Source of the DNA: Gammaproteobacteria bacterium
Lineage (GTDB): Bacteria; Pseudomonadota; Gammaproteobacteria; Steroidobacterales; Steroidobacteraceae
Reading direction: 5' to 3'
DNA: 35,247 bases
NCBI GenBank assembly: GCA_016874175.1
Contig: VGUP01000011.1
Coordinates: 1-35,247 of the forward strand
Shown here: positions 24,127 through 33,421 of the stretch, one piece after another
Layout of the letters: the number at the start of each line of letters is the position of its first letter
Position numbering within the stretch: the stretch's first letter is position 1
Program-made: the position numbers and the translations under genes
Notes under the pieces: generated by a model
Told to the model about the DNA's origin: nothing
The model's input: the letters and a program-made list of their open reading frames with translations, nothing else
Databases searched by the model: none

Positions 24127-25191
24127 CTACCTAGCGCTGGTCGTGAGTTCGCGAAGGCGCGCCGCCGCTTGCTCTGGGGTAAGGTCACGTTGCGGTTCGG
24201 CGAGCATTTCATAGCCGACCATGAATTTGCGCACTGTCGCAGAGCGCAACAAAGGCGGGTAGAAATGCGCGTGTAGTTGCCAGTGGAGCGCAGGTTCACC
24301 GCCCTGGTGCTCGTCGTCATAAGGAGCACCGTGCCAACCCATTGAGTAAGGAAATTCGCAATCGAAGAGTTGGTCATAGCACCGCGTGAGATCGCCGAGC
24401 GCACTCGCGAGCGCCGGACGTGCCGATGCCGGAATTTCATTGAGGCGTTGTACGGAGAATCTCGGCAATAGCAGGGTCTCGAAGGGCCAGGTCGCCCAAT
24501 ACGGCACGATCACCAGCCAACGCTCGTTAGCCAGCACCTGTCGCGGGCCCTCGAATTCGTGATCAGCGATCTCTTGCAGCATGGCGCGGCCTCGTGTGCG
24601 CCAATGAGTCCGTTGCCGCTCATCTTCGATGTGCAGTTCATCGGGTAGATGATCGGTTGCCCAGATTTGTCCGTGCGGGTGCGGGTTCGAGCAGCCCATC
24701 ATCTCGCCCTTGTTTTCGAACACCTGCACCCAGCGATGCCGTGCACCGAGCGCACGTGCTTCGTCGGCCCAGCAATCGATGACATGTGCGATTTCATAAT
24801 CGGTCAAACGGCTCATCGGCCGATCATGATCTGGTGAATAGCAGATAACGCGGCAGGTGCCGCTGACCGGCTGCGCGGCGAAGAGACTGGGGTTGGCAGA
24901 TTCCGCGGGAGCGCCGGCGCTCGGCTGACCCCGCACGGCAGGAAAATCGTTATCGAATACATGCACCGAGGTATAGGCAGGGTTGCGCTCGCCGGTGGCG
25001 CGCTGCGCACCGGGGCAGAGATGGCAGGCAGGATCATGCCGCGGCTTCGGCGTTGGGCTCGAGCGGTGGACTTCGCCGCGCCACGGGCGGGCATTTCGCT
25101 GCGGTGAGACGAGTACCCAGCGACCTGTCAGAGGGTTGCGACGGCGATGGGTGCGCTCATGCAAAGTCGGATCACCCAAAGAATACGTCAT
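24127..25191 (-). CDS. galT: Galactose-1-phosphate uridylyltransferase
   Basis: The 354-residue HIT-superfamily enzyme carries the active-site triad His-Pro-His at 171-173 (GCSNPHPHGQIWA). The zinc site begins with CHLCPG (Cys56, Cys59). The typical opening RRNPLTGRWVLVSPQRNARP is present. It transfers UMP from UDP-glucose to galactose-1-phosphate. Its start overlaps the symporter stop (ATGA), so the two are translationally coupled. No galE or galM is present in the window. Confidence 0.95.
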   Translation of the reverse strand: MTYSLGDPTLHERTHRRRNPLTGRWVLVSPQRNARPWRGEVHRSSPTPKPRHDPACHLCPGAQRATGERNPAYTSVHVFDNDFPAVRGQPSAGAPAESANPSLFAAQPVSGTCRVICYSPDHDRPMSRLTDYEIAHVIDCWADEARALGARHRWVQVFENKGEMMGCSNPHPHGQIWATDHLPDELHIEDERQRTHWRTRGRAMLQEIADHEFEGPRQVLANERWLVIVPYWATWPFETLLLPRFSVQRLNEIPASARPALASALGDLTRCYDQLFDCEFPYSMGWHGAPYDDEHQGGEPALHWQLHAHFYPPLLRSATVRKFMVGYEMLAEPQRDLTPEQAAARLRELTTSAR

Positions 25192-26672
25192 GGTGTCTGA
25201 GTTTCGCGACGCAGTACGGTAAGACCAATGTATTCGGCGCGGCGCGACAGTGCGAGTCGGTTGAATACGAGCGCGGCGATCACCGAGCTTGCCAGCACGA
25301 ACACCATAAAATGAATATAGTGCAGGGTAATAATTCCATCAGGATTCCAGTCAAAAGTGTAGAGGGCATAAATGATGAAACCCCAAAGTACACCAAATAT
25401 TGCTGCTGATGCGCCGACGTTCCGGAACAGCAGACCTACCACGAACGCCGATAGAATCGGCATTGAGAACAAGCCGTTCAGTTGCTGCAGAAGATTGATG
25501 ATGCTGTCCGCGTTCTGAAAAACCGGTACCAAAAAAATAGCGATAACAGTAACGATCACGGAGACCATCGCGGCGAGTCGCCAGTGGTTATCGACGTTGC
25601 CGATGAACTTGTCGTGAAAATCGACTGAGTAGAGAGCGACTGTGCTATTGAGCACGGCGCTGAAGGTGGTGATCACTGCGGCAGCGACCATCGCCGCAAA
25701 CGCACCCGCCAGCCAACCGGGCAACACTTCGGCGACTAGTCTGCCGTAGGCCGCATCGCCGATGTCGCCGAACAGCTTGTAGGCCACGACTCCCGGAATC
25801 ACGACGATCGGTGGCACGATGAGGATACGGATGATTGCTGCCACGAGTACGCCTTTACGAGCTTCTTCCACCGAGGGCGCAGCCATCGCTTTTTGTGTAA
25901 TGTTCTGATTCGTCGACCAATAAAATATTTGGATGAACACCATGCCAGTGAGCAAGGTGTGCCAGGGAATAGGCGAATCATCCCCGCCGATCATCGACAG
26001 GCGCTCTACCGGCACGCCCGAGACGATATCGAAATCGACGGCAGCGAGCGCGAGTACTACGATCAGCAGCGCGAGTCCGAGTACGCCGATGCCTGAAAAA
26101 GTGTCCATCACTGCCACGGCTCGCAAGCCACCGAGCATGGTGTACGCCGCACCGATGATAGCGAGCACTGTGGCAAACACCAAAATGGGTACCTTGCCGC
26201 CGAACAGCGACTGCATGAAGAGTCCGCCACTGTAGATCGACGCCGGCAAATAAATCATCACATTGCCGAACAGAAAGAGTCCGGAAATCAATGTACGGAT
26301 ACTGGTACTACCGTAACGACGCTCGAGCAGCTCGGTGACGGTGGTACAGCGATATCGGTAATAGAGCGGTATAAAAACATACGCGAGAATCAGCAGGCCA
26401 AAAAATCCGGCGATTTCCCACCACGCCAGCAGCAGCATCTGATTGCCATTCATACCGACGAGTTGATCGGTCGAAAGGTTGGTGAGCGTGATCGAGCCGG
26501 CGACGAACAGCCAGGACAGACCACCACCTGCCAGGAAGACATCTTTCCCTGAACCGTCATGGCTCGGGCGCGACCTGCGGACTTTCCACCACGTGGTGAG
26601 GGCCACCAGCACGGTGAGAGCGACGAATATGGCGATTTGCATGAAGCCGTCGGTCAACAGATTGGCCGGCAT
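25188..26672 (-). CDS. Sodium:solute symporter (SSS/SGLT family), probable galactose or galactoside importer
   Basis: The 494-residue protein has about 14 helices. GSITLTNLSTDQLVGMNGNQ and GLRAVAVMDTFSGIGVLGLA are characteristic of SGLT-type sugar symporters such as vSGLT, and FIQIFYWSTNQNITQKAMAA belongs to the substrate/sodium region. I chose ATG 26672, preceded on the minus strand by GGGGAGAAAG; the 83-residue extension upstream is low-complexity and overlaps the divergent GH36 gene. Placement directly ahead of galT and galK suggests galactose uptake. Intact galactosides are possible since the two galactosidases nearby are cytoplasmic. Confidence 0.9.
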   Translation of the reverse strand: MPANLLTDGFMQIAIFVALTVLVALTTWWKVRRSRPSHDGSGKDVFLAGGGLSWLFVAGSITLTNLSTDQLVGMNGNQMLLLAWWEIAGFFGLLILAYVFIPLYYRYRCTTVTELLERRYGSTSIRTLISGLFLFGNVMIYLPASIYSGGLFMQSLFGGKVPILVFATVLAIIGAAYTMLGGLRAVAVMDTFSGIGVLGLALLIVVLALAAVDFDIVSGVPVERLSMIGGDDSPIPWHTLLTGMVFIQIFYWSTNQNITQKAMAAPSVEEARKGVLVAAIIRILIVPPIVVIPGVVAYKLFGDIGDAAYGRLVAEVLPGWLAGAFAAMVAAAVITTFSAVLNSTVALYSVDFHDKFIGNVDNHWRLAAMVSVIVTVIAIFLVPVFQNADSIINLLQQLNGLFSMPILSAFVVGLLFRNVGASAAIFGVLWGFIIYALYTFDWNPDGIITLHYIHFMVFVLASSVIAALVFNRLALSRRAEYIGLTVLRRETQTP

Positions 26673-26733
26673 GACTTTCTCCCCGGAGCACGCTGCTCGG
26701 CGATGGTCAATAATACGGAGACTAGGAGGATCC

Positions 26734-28869
26734 GTGCCAACGACTTCGTCGATACGCCGTCTCGATGCCGGGGCTGCGACGCTGCTGTTCGACCTGCGGC
26801 GAGGGTATGCCGAGTTGGTGGCGTTCGGCCCGCGGCTACCAGCCAATGAAGATTGCGAGGCGCTCTGCGACGCCGCTCGACGGGCGCCGCATGAGTCCGA
26901 GCCCGACTTTATTGTGCCCAATTCCGTTCTGCCGCTGTGCGGGAGCGGCTATGCCGGCACATCGGCGGTGGAGCTCTGCCGAGCTGGGCGGGAATTGCCG
27001 CCGGTTGCAGCGCCGCTTGAGTGTGTGAGCAATGCGGCGTTGGCGGCAGCAACCGATGTTCGCTTCAGTTTGCGTGACGAGCACCGGCAGATTTCCATCG
27101 CGAGTCATTGGTGGACGCTCTTGAGTGGTGTGATCGTGGTTGAATCGACGGTAACCAACACCGCAGCGGCGGCACTTCAGGTTGCGCGTTGTGCATCGTT
27201 GGTATTGCCGCTGCCCCGCTGGGCAAAGACGGTCGTGCACTACGACGGTCGGTGGTCTGCGGAGATGCACGAGTCCCGCACAGCCCTTCGTTCTGCACTG
27301 CGCATCGGCGGCAGTTCTGCAGGAGGCCGGCCGGGCTTCACGGCGGGTCAGTGGCTCAGCTTCGAAGCTGCCGACACCAGCGAGTACCATGGTTGCTGTT
27401 TCGCAGTGCATCTCGAGTGGAGTGGCGATCACGAGTGGCAGCTCGAAACCGATGCCAACGGTGATGCCGTACTCGCGATCGGTACCCCTTTGAGCCCCGG
27501 TGAAATAGAGCTCGCCCAAGGTGAGAGCTTTGTCGCGCCGCGAGCCCTGATCGCCTTGGGCACGCAAGGCAGAGCCTCATTGAGAAATCTTTGGCATCGG
27601 CATGTGCGAGATCTGGTACTGCCACGATCATCGCGTACACAGCCGCGTAAGGTACACCTCAATACTTGGGAGGCCTGCGGCTTTGCGCTGACTCTGCCAC
27701 GACTCGAGCAGCTCGCGGCTGATGCCGCAGCGCTCGGTGTAGAGCGTTTCGTGCTCGATGACGGTTGGTTTTCGGGTCGACGCGACGATCGCACGAGCCT
27801 CGGCGATTGGTGGCCTTCACCACAGATTTTTCCGCAAGGTCTTGCCCCGCTGATCAAAAAAATCCAGGCGCTCGGCATGGACTTTGGTCTGTGGGTAGAG
27901 CCCGAAATGTTGAGCCCCAACTCTGAACTGTATCGAGCACACCCGGACTGGTGCATTCATGTCGAGGGCCAGGCGCGACCTACCCAGCGCCATCAGTTGG
28001 TGCTCGATCTCGCGCGGCCAGAGGTTGAGGCGTATCTGCTGGCAATGCTCGATGATTTGCTCAACAAATACGCCATCGCTTATTTGAAGTGGGACCATAA
28101 TCGCGAGTTGTTTCCGAGTGGCGGGCGCCGAGTGGCGCAAGTGAGAGCGCTTTATCGTCTGCTCGATGCCTTGCGTGCCCGGCACCCGCAGGTGGAAATC
28201 GAGACCTGCGCGAGCGGGGGTGGCCGAGTTGATTTTGCGATGCTCGCCCGCTGCGCGCGCTTCTGGGCGAGTGACAACAACGATTCGCTCGAACGTATTC
28301 GTCTCAATCGTGCGTGGTGGCAGTTTTTGCCGCTCGGCAGTTGCGGTAACCATGTGGGGCCGGACCCCAACCCCATTACGGGACGTAGTTTGCCCATGGA
28401 CTATCGCGCAAAGATTGCGCTGTTCGGCCATATGGGGATCGAGGCTGACCCTGCGCGCATGAGTGATGACGATCGGCGTGTTTTGGCCGCGCATGTGGCG
28501 CTGTACAAAACGTGGCGTGCCGTCCTGCACGAGGGCGAATTGTACGAGATCGTTCACGATGAGACCGGTGTCTTCGGCTGGCTGAGCGTGACCCACGCGC
28601 GCGCCTTGGCACTCGTCGTTCAACAAGAGTTCACGCGCTATTTCGAGACGGCTCCGGTGCAACTTGGCGGGCTCGATCGGAGCCGACGTTATCGCGTGAA
28701 GTTGCTGGAGCCTTGGCCTTCTTTGGCAGCGCGCTATCTGCTCGACGCCGCGCGTTGGCGCGAGGGCGTGGTGCTCTCTGGCGAGGCGCTTGCAACCCAA
28801 GGTCTGCGTTTGCCGCTGCGACATCCGGCGACCGCTTGGCTCATCTCACTGGAGCTCACTGGAGACTGA
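26734..28869 (+). CDS. GH36 alpha-galactosidase
   Basis: Starting at GTG 26734 behind a consensus AGGAGG (26724-26729), the protein has 711 residues, normal for GH36. The N-terminal beta-supersandwich is followed by a barrel with RFVLDDGWFSGRRDD and GLWVEPEMLSPNSELY. The nucleophile is Asp454 in YLKWDHNREL and the acid/base is Asp514 in FWASDNNDS, with CASGGGRVDF between. It releases terminal alpha-galactose, for example from melibiose, raffinose-type sugars or digalactosylglycerol. There is no signal peptide. It is transcribed divergently from the symporter and is followed immediately by the GH42 gene. Confidence 0.92.
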   Translation: MPTTSSIRRLDAGAATLLFDLRRGYAELVAFGPRLPANEDCEALCDAARRAPHESEPDFIVPNSVLPLCGSGYAGTSAVELCRAGRELPPVAAPLECVSNAALAAATDVRFSLRDEHRQISIASHWWTLLSGVIVVESTVTNTAAAALQVARCASLVLPLPRWAKTVVHYDGRWSAEMHESRTALRSALRIGGSSAGGRPGFTAGQWLSFEAADTSEYHGCCFAVHLEWSGDHEWQLETDANGDAVLAIGTPLSPGEIELAQGESFVAPRALIALGTQGRASLRNLWHRHVRDLVLPRSSRTQPRKVHLNTWEACGFALTLPRLEQLAADAAALGVERFVLDDGWFSGRRDDRTSLGDWWPSPQIFPQGLAPLIKKIQALGMDFGLWVEPEMLSPNSELYRAHPDWCIHVEGQARPTQRHQLVLDLARPEVEAYLLAMLDDLLNKYAIAYLKWDHNRELFPSGGRRVAQVRALYRLLDALRARHPQVEIETCASGGGRVDFAMLARCARFWASDNNDSLERIRLNRAWWQFLPLGSCGNHVGPDPNPITGRSLPMDYRAKIALFGHMGIEADPARMSDDDRRVLAAHVALYKTWRAVLHEGELYEIVHDETGVFGWLSVTHARALALVVQQEFTRYFETAPVQLGGLDRSRRYRVKLLEPWPSLAARYLLDAARWREGVVLSGEALATQGLRLPLRHPATAWLISLELTGD

Positions 28870-30837
28870 ATGACGCTCACCTCGAAAAAACCTCGTCTCG
28901 GCGTCTGTTACTACCCTGAGCACTGGCCGCGTGAGTGGTGGGCTGACGATGCGGCGCGGATGAGCGCCATGGGGCTTGCGCAGGTGCGCATCGGTGAATT
29001 TGCCTGGAGCCGTATCGAACCCGAGCGTGGCCAATTCGATTGGGCGTGGCTCGATGACGCGATCGAGACGCTGCATCGTGCAGGGCTCGCTGTGGTCATG
29101 TGCACGCCGACCGCGACACCGCCCAAATGGCTGGTCGATAGCATGCCGGACATGATCGCAATCGACTCCGCTGGCAAGCCGCGGCGATTCGGTTCGCGTC
29201 GTCACTATTGTTTCTCGCACGAGGGATATCGCCGAGAATCACAGCGCATCACGCGGGCAGTAGCCGAGCGATATGGCCGTCATCCGGCGGTCATCGCCTG
29301 GCAAACCGACAACGAATATGGCTGTCACGACACCGTTCTCAGTTGGTCGCCTGCGGCGCTCGTGGCGTTTCGTCGCTGGCTGGCTGAACGCTATGTGGAT
29401 ATCGAGGCGTTGAACAGCGCGTGGGGGAATGTTTTTTGGAGCATGGAGTATCGGTCTTTCGATGCGATTGACTTGCCCAATCTCACGGTCACCGAGGCCA
29501 ATCCGGCACACCTGCTCGACTTCCGGCGATTCTCGTCGCAGCAAGTCAAAGAATTCAACCGCGAGCAGTGCCTGATCCTGCGCGAGTTATCGCCGGGGTG
29601 TGATCTCACCCATAATTTCATGGGGTTCGTCACCGACTTCGATCATCATGACCTCGCCCAAGATCTCGATGTTGCTGCGTGGGACAGCTACCCCTTGGGT
29701 TTCCTCGAGCAGTTTTGGTTCAGTGCCGACGAAAAAATTCGTTACGCGCGACAGGGTCATCCCGACGTGTCGGCTTTCCATCATGATCTTTATCGCGGTG
29801 TGGGGTGTGGGCGCTGGTGGGTGATGGAGCAGCAGCCGGGACCGGTGAATTGGGCTCGGTACAACCCTGCGCCGCTGCCGGGCATGGTGCGCTTCTGGAG
29901 CTTGGAGGCCATTGCGCACGGCGCTGAAGTCGTCTCATATTTTCGCTGGCGACAGGCTCCATTCGCGCAAGAGCAGATGCATGCGGGTTTGCTGCGCCCC
30001 GATCGCGTGGACGACGTCGCAGCAGAAGAAGTGCGCGAGACAGCTGCTGTTTTGGCCCGCCTCGACGGACACTCATCGGTAAAGGCTGACGTCGCCTTGA
30101 TCTTTGACTACCAGGCGGAGTGGATGACGGCGATTCAGCCCCATGGCGCAGGATTCTCTGCGCTGCGAGTCTGCTTCGAGTGGTATTCGGCGCTGCGCCA
30201 GTTGGGCCTCGATATCGATATTCTGCCGCCCTCGGCAGAGTTGTCCGGATACCGCATGGTCGTCATTCCCTGCCTGCCGGTGTTGTCACAGACGTTCGTT
30301 GATCAACTGCGTACTGTCGAAGCTTCCGTCATTTATGGGCCACGCACCGGCAGCAAGACCATGCATTTTTCGATCCCTGAAAATCTGCCGCCGGGCCCGC
30401 TGCAGTCCTTGCTGCCGATCAAAGTGGTGCGTGTCGAGTCACTGCGCGAAGGTTTGCTCGAGTCGGAAGCCGATTTTTCAGTGAGTGGCTGGCTCGAGCA
30501 TGTCGAGTCCGCTTTGCAGCCCGAGCTTCGGCTGCACGATGGGCGAGGCGTTTTGTTTCATCATGCGCGACATCGCTATCTTGCGGGTTTGGTCGATTCC
30601 GCAACGCTGCAAGGAATATTCCGGCAGATGGCGAGCGAGGGCGGTATCAGTGTTCGCTCGCTGCCTGAAGGAATACGCACGCGCCGTCATGGCAACGTAC
30701 ACTTCGTGTTCAATCATTGCGCCGAGACGCGCTCGGTCGCTGCGCTCTTGCCGGGCACTGACGCTCTGCTGATGGGTGCGCGCGAACTTCCTCCCGCGGG
30801 TGTTGCTGCATGGGTCGGTGACGGGGTGCGCAAGTGA
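28870..30837 (+). CDS. GH42 beta-galactosidase
   Basis: The 655-residue enzyme starts with GVCYYPEHWPREWWADDAAR, the GH42 opening. The acid/base is Glu149 in WQTDNEYGCH and the nucleophile Glu320 in WVMEQQPGPVNW. The trimerisation and C-terminal domains follow. The ATG is adjacent to the GH36 stop, so the two galactosidases are one translational unit. Together they can take apart alpha-galactosyl-beta-galactosides completely in the cytoplasm, feeding galK and galT on the other strand. No signal peptide. Substrate could be plant galactan fragments, or galactosylglycerols from thylakoid lipids. Confidence 0.93.
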   Translation: MTLTSKKPRLGVCYYPEHWPREWWADDAARMSAMGLAQVRIGEFAWSRIEPERGQFDWAWLDDAIETLHRAGLAVVMCTPTATPPKWLVDSMPDMIAIDSAGKPRRFGSRRHYCFSHEGYRRESQRITRAVAERYGRHPAVIAWQTDNEYGCHDTVLSWSPAALVAFRRWLAERYVDIEALNSAWGNVFWSMEYRSFDAIDLPNLTVTEANPAHLLDFRRFSSQQVKEFNREQCLILRELSPGCDLTHNFMGFVTDFDHHDLAQDLDVAAWDSYPLGFLEQFWFSADEKIRYARQGHPDVSAFHHDLYRGVGCGRWWVMEQQPGPVNWARYNPAPLPGMVRFWSLEAIAHGAEVVSYFRWRQAPFAQEQMHAGLLRPDRVDDVAAEEVRETAAVLARLDGHSSVKADVALIFDYQAEWMTAIQPHGAGFSALRVCFEWYSALRQLGLDIDILPPSAELSGYRMVVIPCLPVLSQTFVDQLRTVEASVIYGPRTGSKTMHFSIPENLPPGPLQSLLPIKVVRVESLREGLLESEADFSVSGWLEHVESALQPELRLHDGRGVLFHHARHRYLAGLVDSATLQGIFRQMASEGGISVRSLPEGIRTRRHGNVHFVFNHCAETRSVAALLPGTDALLMGARELPPAGVAAWVGDGVRK

Positions 30838-30863
30838 ACACCCGGTCGGCGCAGCTGCGGTAG

Positions 30864-31814
30864 ATTGTCGGCGCACTTCATTTCTATCTGCGATTTCTGC
30901 TGAGTTTCACGCAAATCGGCTTCGTCGCGCGACGTCTGTTTTGGCCCGCCTTCAAGGCGGACTTTCGCGGTCAGCATTGGCTGGTGACGGGCGGCTCCGG
31001 GGGCTTGGGCAGGGCCGTGGTTTATGCGGCGCTGCGCGGCGGCGCGACGGTCACCGTGGCCGCGCGCAGTGCCCAAAAATTGTCAGCGCTGAGCGCCGAG
31101 CTTGCTGCGGCGGGGCTCAAAGGGGCTGATACCGAATGCTGCGACTTTACGCTCGTCGCCGATACCGATGCTCTGCTCGCGCGTCTCGCTGCGCAAGGTA
31201 AACCGACCGACGTGCTCGTCAATAATGTTGGCGCGCTCAACGACGAGTTGCTCGTGACTCGTGAGGGACTCGCAGCGTCGTTCGTGAGCAATTTGCTCTC
31301 TCATTACCAACTCACCGAAGGTCTGATCGCCCGAGAATTGCTGCGGGCGCGTAGCGTGGTCGTCAACGTCACGTCCGGTGGCGGCTACCATTTTCCTTTG
31401 CTGGCAGCGATGCTGAACGTTACCGACCCGGCTCGCCACAGTGGCGTCGCCGCCTACGGTTTTCACAAGCGGGCCCAGATGGTGCTGAACCAATACTGGA
31501 ACACCATCCACCATGACCGCGGCATCGACTTTTACGTGATGCATCCCGGCTGGGCAGATACCGCGGGCGTGCAACGTTCGTTGCCACGCTTTCGTGAATT
31601 GCCGAACTCGATTTCGCGCGATGCCGAGGCTGGGATGGACACGATCACCTGGCTCGTAGCCCATCGACCCGCGCAGCCCGCTGGCGAGTTAGTCTGGTTC
31701 GATCGAAAAATCCGTCCTGCCCACGTGTACGCGCATACGCGGCACACGACCGAGAGCGGTCAAAGTCTGGCCAAGACTTTGCAGCAATATTTGCTGGACC
31801 ATAAAAAATCATGA
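30864..31814 (+). CDS. Short-chain dehydrogenase/reductase (DHRS12-like), start codon unclear
   Basis: The Rossmann motif is LVTGGSGGLGRAV, the NNVG block is VLVNNVGALND, the catalytic Ser is in VNVTSGGGYH, and the YxxxK is Tyr-Gly-Phe-His-Lys in AAYGFHKRAQ. The frame opens after TAG 30861-30863 and the upstream part (FTQIGFVARRLFWPAF) resembles the N-terminal segment of DHRS12-type proteins. No ATG, GTG or TTG exists before GTG 30984, which lies inside the NAD-binding strand. The likely start is a rare codon (ATT 30864 or a CTG at 30888), so the 5' boundary given is an outer limit. It ends with an ATGA overlap into the lipocalin-like gene. Substrate unknown. Confidence 0.8.
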   Translation: MVGALHFYLRFLLSFTQIGFVARRLFWPAFKADFRGQHWLVTGGSGGLGRAVVYAALRGGATVTVAARSAQKLSALSAELAAAGLKGADTECCDFTLVADTDALLARLAAQGKPTDVLVNNVGALNDELLVTREGLAASFVSNLLSHYQLTEGLIARELLRARSVVVNVTSGGGYHFPLLAAMLNVTDPARHSGVAAYGFHKRAQMVLNQYWNTIHHDRGIDFYVMHPGWADTAGVQRSLPRFRELPNSISRDAEAGMDTITWLVAHRPAQPAGELVWFDRKIRPAHVYAHTRHTTESGQSLAKTLQQYLLDHKKS

Positions 31815-32275
31815 CTACTCCAGCCCGAATGTCAGCAAAGAAAAAGCTCGCGGCAGCACTTGTTGGTGCCTGGAAATGTCATCGCTGGAGCATTCGTTAC
31901 GCAGACGGGCAGGTGGCTCGACCCTTCGGACTGCGTCCGCAAGAGTTCATTCTTTACACCGCCGACGGCTTCATGTCGGCAACCATCATGGCGGCGGGTC
32001 GCAAGGCTTTCCGGGCAAAAAATCCGCGCGATGCGAGTGAGGCGGAGCGCGCCCAAGCGTTTGCCGGTTACTTCAGTTATGCGGGTCGCTGGCGTTTGAG
32101 TCGCGGTCGCATCGAACATGAGGTATCGGTTGCGCTCAATCCGGGTCTGGTCGGCACCAGCCAGTGGCGCGAGGTACGGCTCGAGGGCTCTCGGCTGACC
32201 TTGGCGGCCGTCGAGAAAACCGCAACGGGTTTACGGCGCCACGAGATCGAGTGGCGTCGACCCGCGCGACGCTAG
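31811..32275 (+). CDS. Lipocalin-like domain protein
   Basis: The 154-residue protein matches the small lipocalin-like family in which LVGAWKCHRWSIRYADGQV opens the barrel. EFILYTADGFMSATIM and a repeated beta-strand pattern to the end (SQWREVRLEGSRLTLAAV) follow. No signal peptide is visible. It is translationally coupled to the SDR gene (ATGA at 31811-31814), which suggests joint work on a small hydrophobic substrate, but the function is unknown. Confidence 0.7.
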   Translation: MTTPARMSAKKKLAAALVGAWKCHRWSIRYADGQVARPFGLRPQEFILYTADGFMSATIMAAGRKAFRAKNPRDASEAERAQAFAGYFSYAGRWRLSRGRIEHEVSVALNPGLVGTSQWREVRLEGSRLTLAAVEKTATGLRRHEIEWRRPARR

Positions 32276-32317
32276 CTGCGCCGCGGCCGGGTCGCCATTT
32301 CAGGCTTCTGGCCCAGA

Positions 32318-32382
32318 CTTCGGGCTCAGACTTCGGGCTCAGGCTTCGGGCTCAGGCTTCGGGCTCAGGCTTCGGGCTCAGG
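32318..32382. repeat. 13-bp tandem repeat, five copies, at convergent 3' ends
   Basis: CTTCGGGCTCAGR recurs at 32318, 32331, 32344, 32357 and 32370 with an exact 13-base period; the last copy runs into the stop codon of the minus-strand DUF1838 gene. Imperfect half-copies precede it (CTTCTGGCCCAGA at 32305). The unit is not a multiple of three and lies outside coding sequence. There are no spacers, so this is not a CRISPR. Confidence 0.9.
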
Positions 32383-33256
32383 CCGCTGGCGCGGGAGTCT
32401 GCTGTCGCGAGTAGAGCTCGAGACTCGAGTGACTCGGGCCATAGTCCTCGGTCGGTGCCGACAACATGTGTGGACAGTTTTTCTCGGCGTACTCGCGAAC
32501 ATGCTTGGGCAGCCCGGAGGCATCGGCGACTGTGGTCATCGTCGATATGTACATGCAGTGTCCCGGTGCTTGGCCCATCAGCAGCCATGGCAGCCACGGC
32601 GTCACGCGCTGCCAGGTGCCCACGTAGGGCACCGCAGATAGATCGGGATTCTCCAGATCTTTTCTTTTGACGAAGTAGCGCATCATCTCCGACACTTGCG
32701 CCTTCGGGCCAGCAGATTCCCGTGGCCATTTGTCGGGTTGTAGCGGATTCTTGTAGTTCAAATGCATGTCGGTGGCGAGTACCAGCGTCTCGCTGTCGAG
32801 CTCCTGCCACGGGAATATCAATGGCAGTTTGATCAACTTGCTCGGATCGCTGCCGAAATCTTCGGGCGCAAGAATGAGCGTTTCGCTGATCGTGTAGTTG
32901 AAAGGATCGTTGATCGCATGGACGACGCGTACCGTTTCTTTCGTGAACGGATTGACGAAGCTGTCGATGATCTCGCCAGGCTGACCACCGCGAGTGAGGT
33001 TGGTGTAGAAGATGACTTCTTTGTTGACGCGACGGATGTTGCCATCGGGTAATGGCAACAAACGGGTACAAAGAAAAGTCTGAAAGCCGAGGAAGGGCTT
33101 GAGCGCTTCGCCGGGACGCACCGCGAGGATGGTGCCGCTGCAGTGGATGGTACGCTGCTTGCTGCTATCCATATCCGCCTGAATGCGCGCCCAGGCATCG
33201 CGGTTCCAGCGTGAGCTCATGAAATCGATCTTGGTGACGTAGGGAATGACGGACAT
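32378..33256 (-). CDS. DUF1838 family protein (no signal peptide)
   Basis: The 292-residue protein is read from ATG 33256, chosen because GGAG lies 7 bases upstream on the minus strand. DUF1838 blocks include SFVNPFTKETVRVVHAINDP, RRVNKEVIFYTNLTRGG and WLPWLLMGQAPGHCMYIS. The last corresponds to WLPWMKMGQTPG in the DUF1838 protein at 20989-21912. Unlike that one, it lacks a leader peptide and should be cytoplasmic. The C-terminal tail is Pro/Ala-rich and stops at the edge of a 13-bp tandem repeat. Function unknown. Confidence 0.78.
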   Translation of the reverse strand: MSVIPYVTKIDFMSSRWNRDAWARIQADMDSSKQRTIHCSGTILAVRPGEALKPFLGFQTFLCTRLLPLPDGNIRRVNKEVIFYTNLTRGGQPGEIIDSFVNPFTKETVRVVHAINDPFNYTISETLILAPEDFGSDPSKLIKLPLIFPWQELDSETLVLATDMHLNYKNPLQPDKWPRESAGPKAQVSEMMRYFVKRKDLENPDLSAVPYVGTWQRVTPWLPWLLMGQAPGHCMYISTMTTVADASGLPKHVREYAEKNCPHMLSAPTEDYGPSHSSLELYSRQQTPAPAA

Positions 33257-33421
33257 GTGTTTCTCCTCGGGCATTGCGACGCCTCGTTACGACAAGAGTA
33301 GTCCGAGCCCTGTCCGCGGCAGGTATGTCGCCGTTCGCCCCGACCATGCAGTGAGCGCTCTCTAGGCTTCAGGCGGTCGTCGCTTGTACACTCCAGCAAG
33401 GGGTTGCATCAGGAGGCTCGC

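Noticed and set aside
27817-28824. A 335-codon minus-strand open frame
   Set aside because: It is antisense to the GH36 barrel with both catalytic Asp residues on the plus strand; no family features.
32318-32382. CRISPR array
   Set aside because: Units are 13 bases in direct tandem with no spacers and no cas genes nearby.
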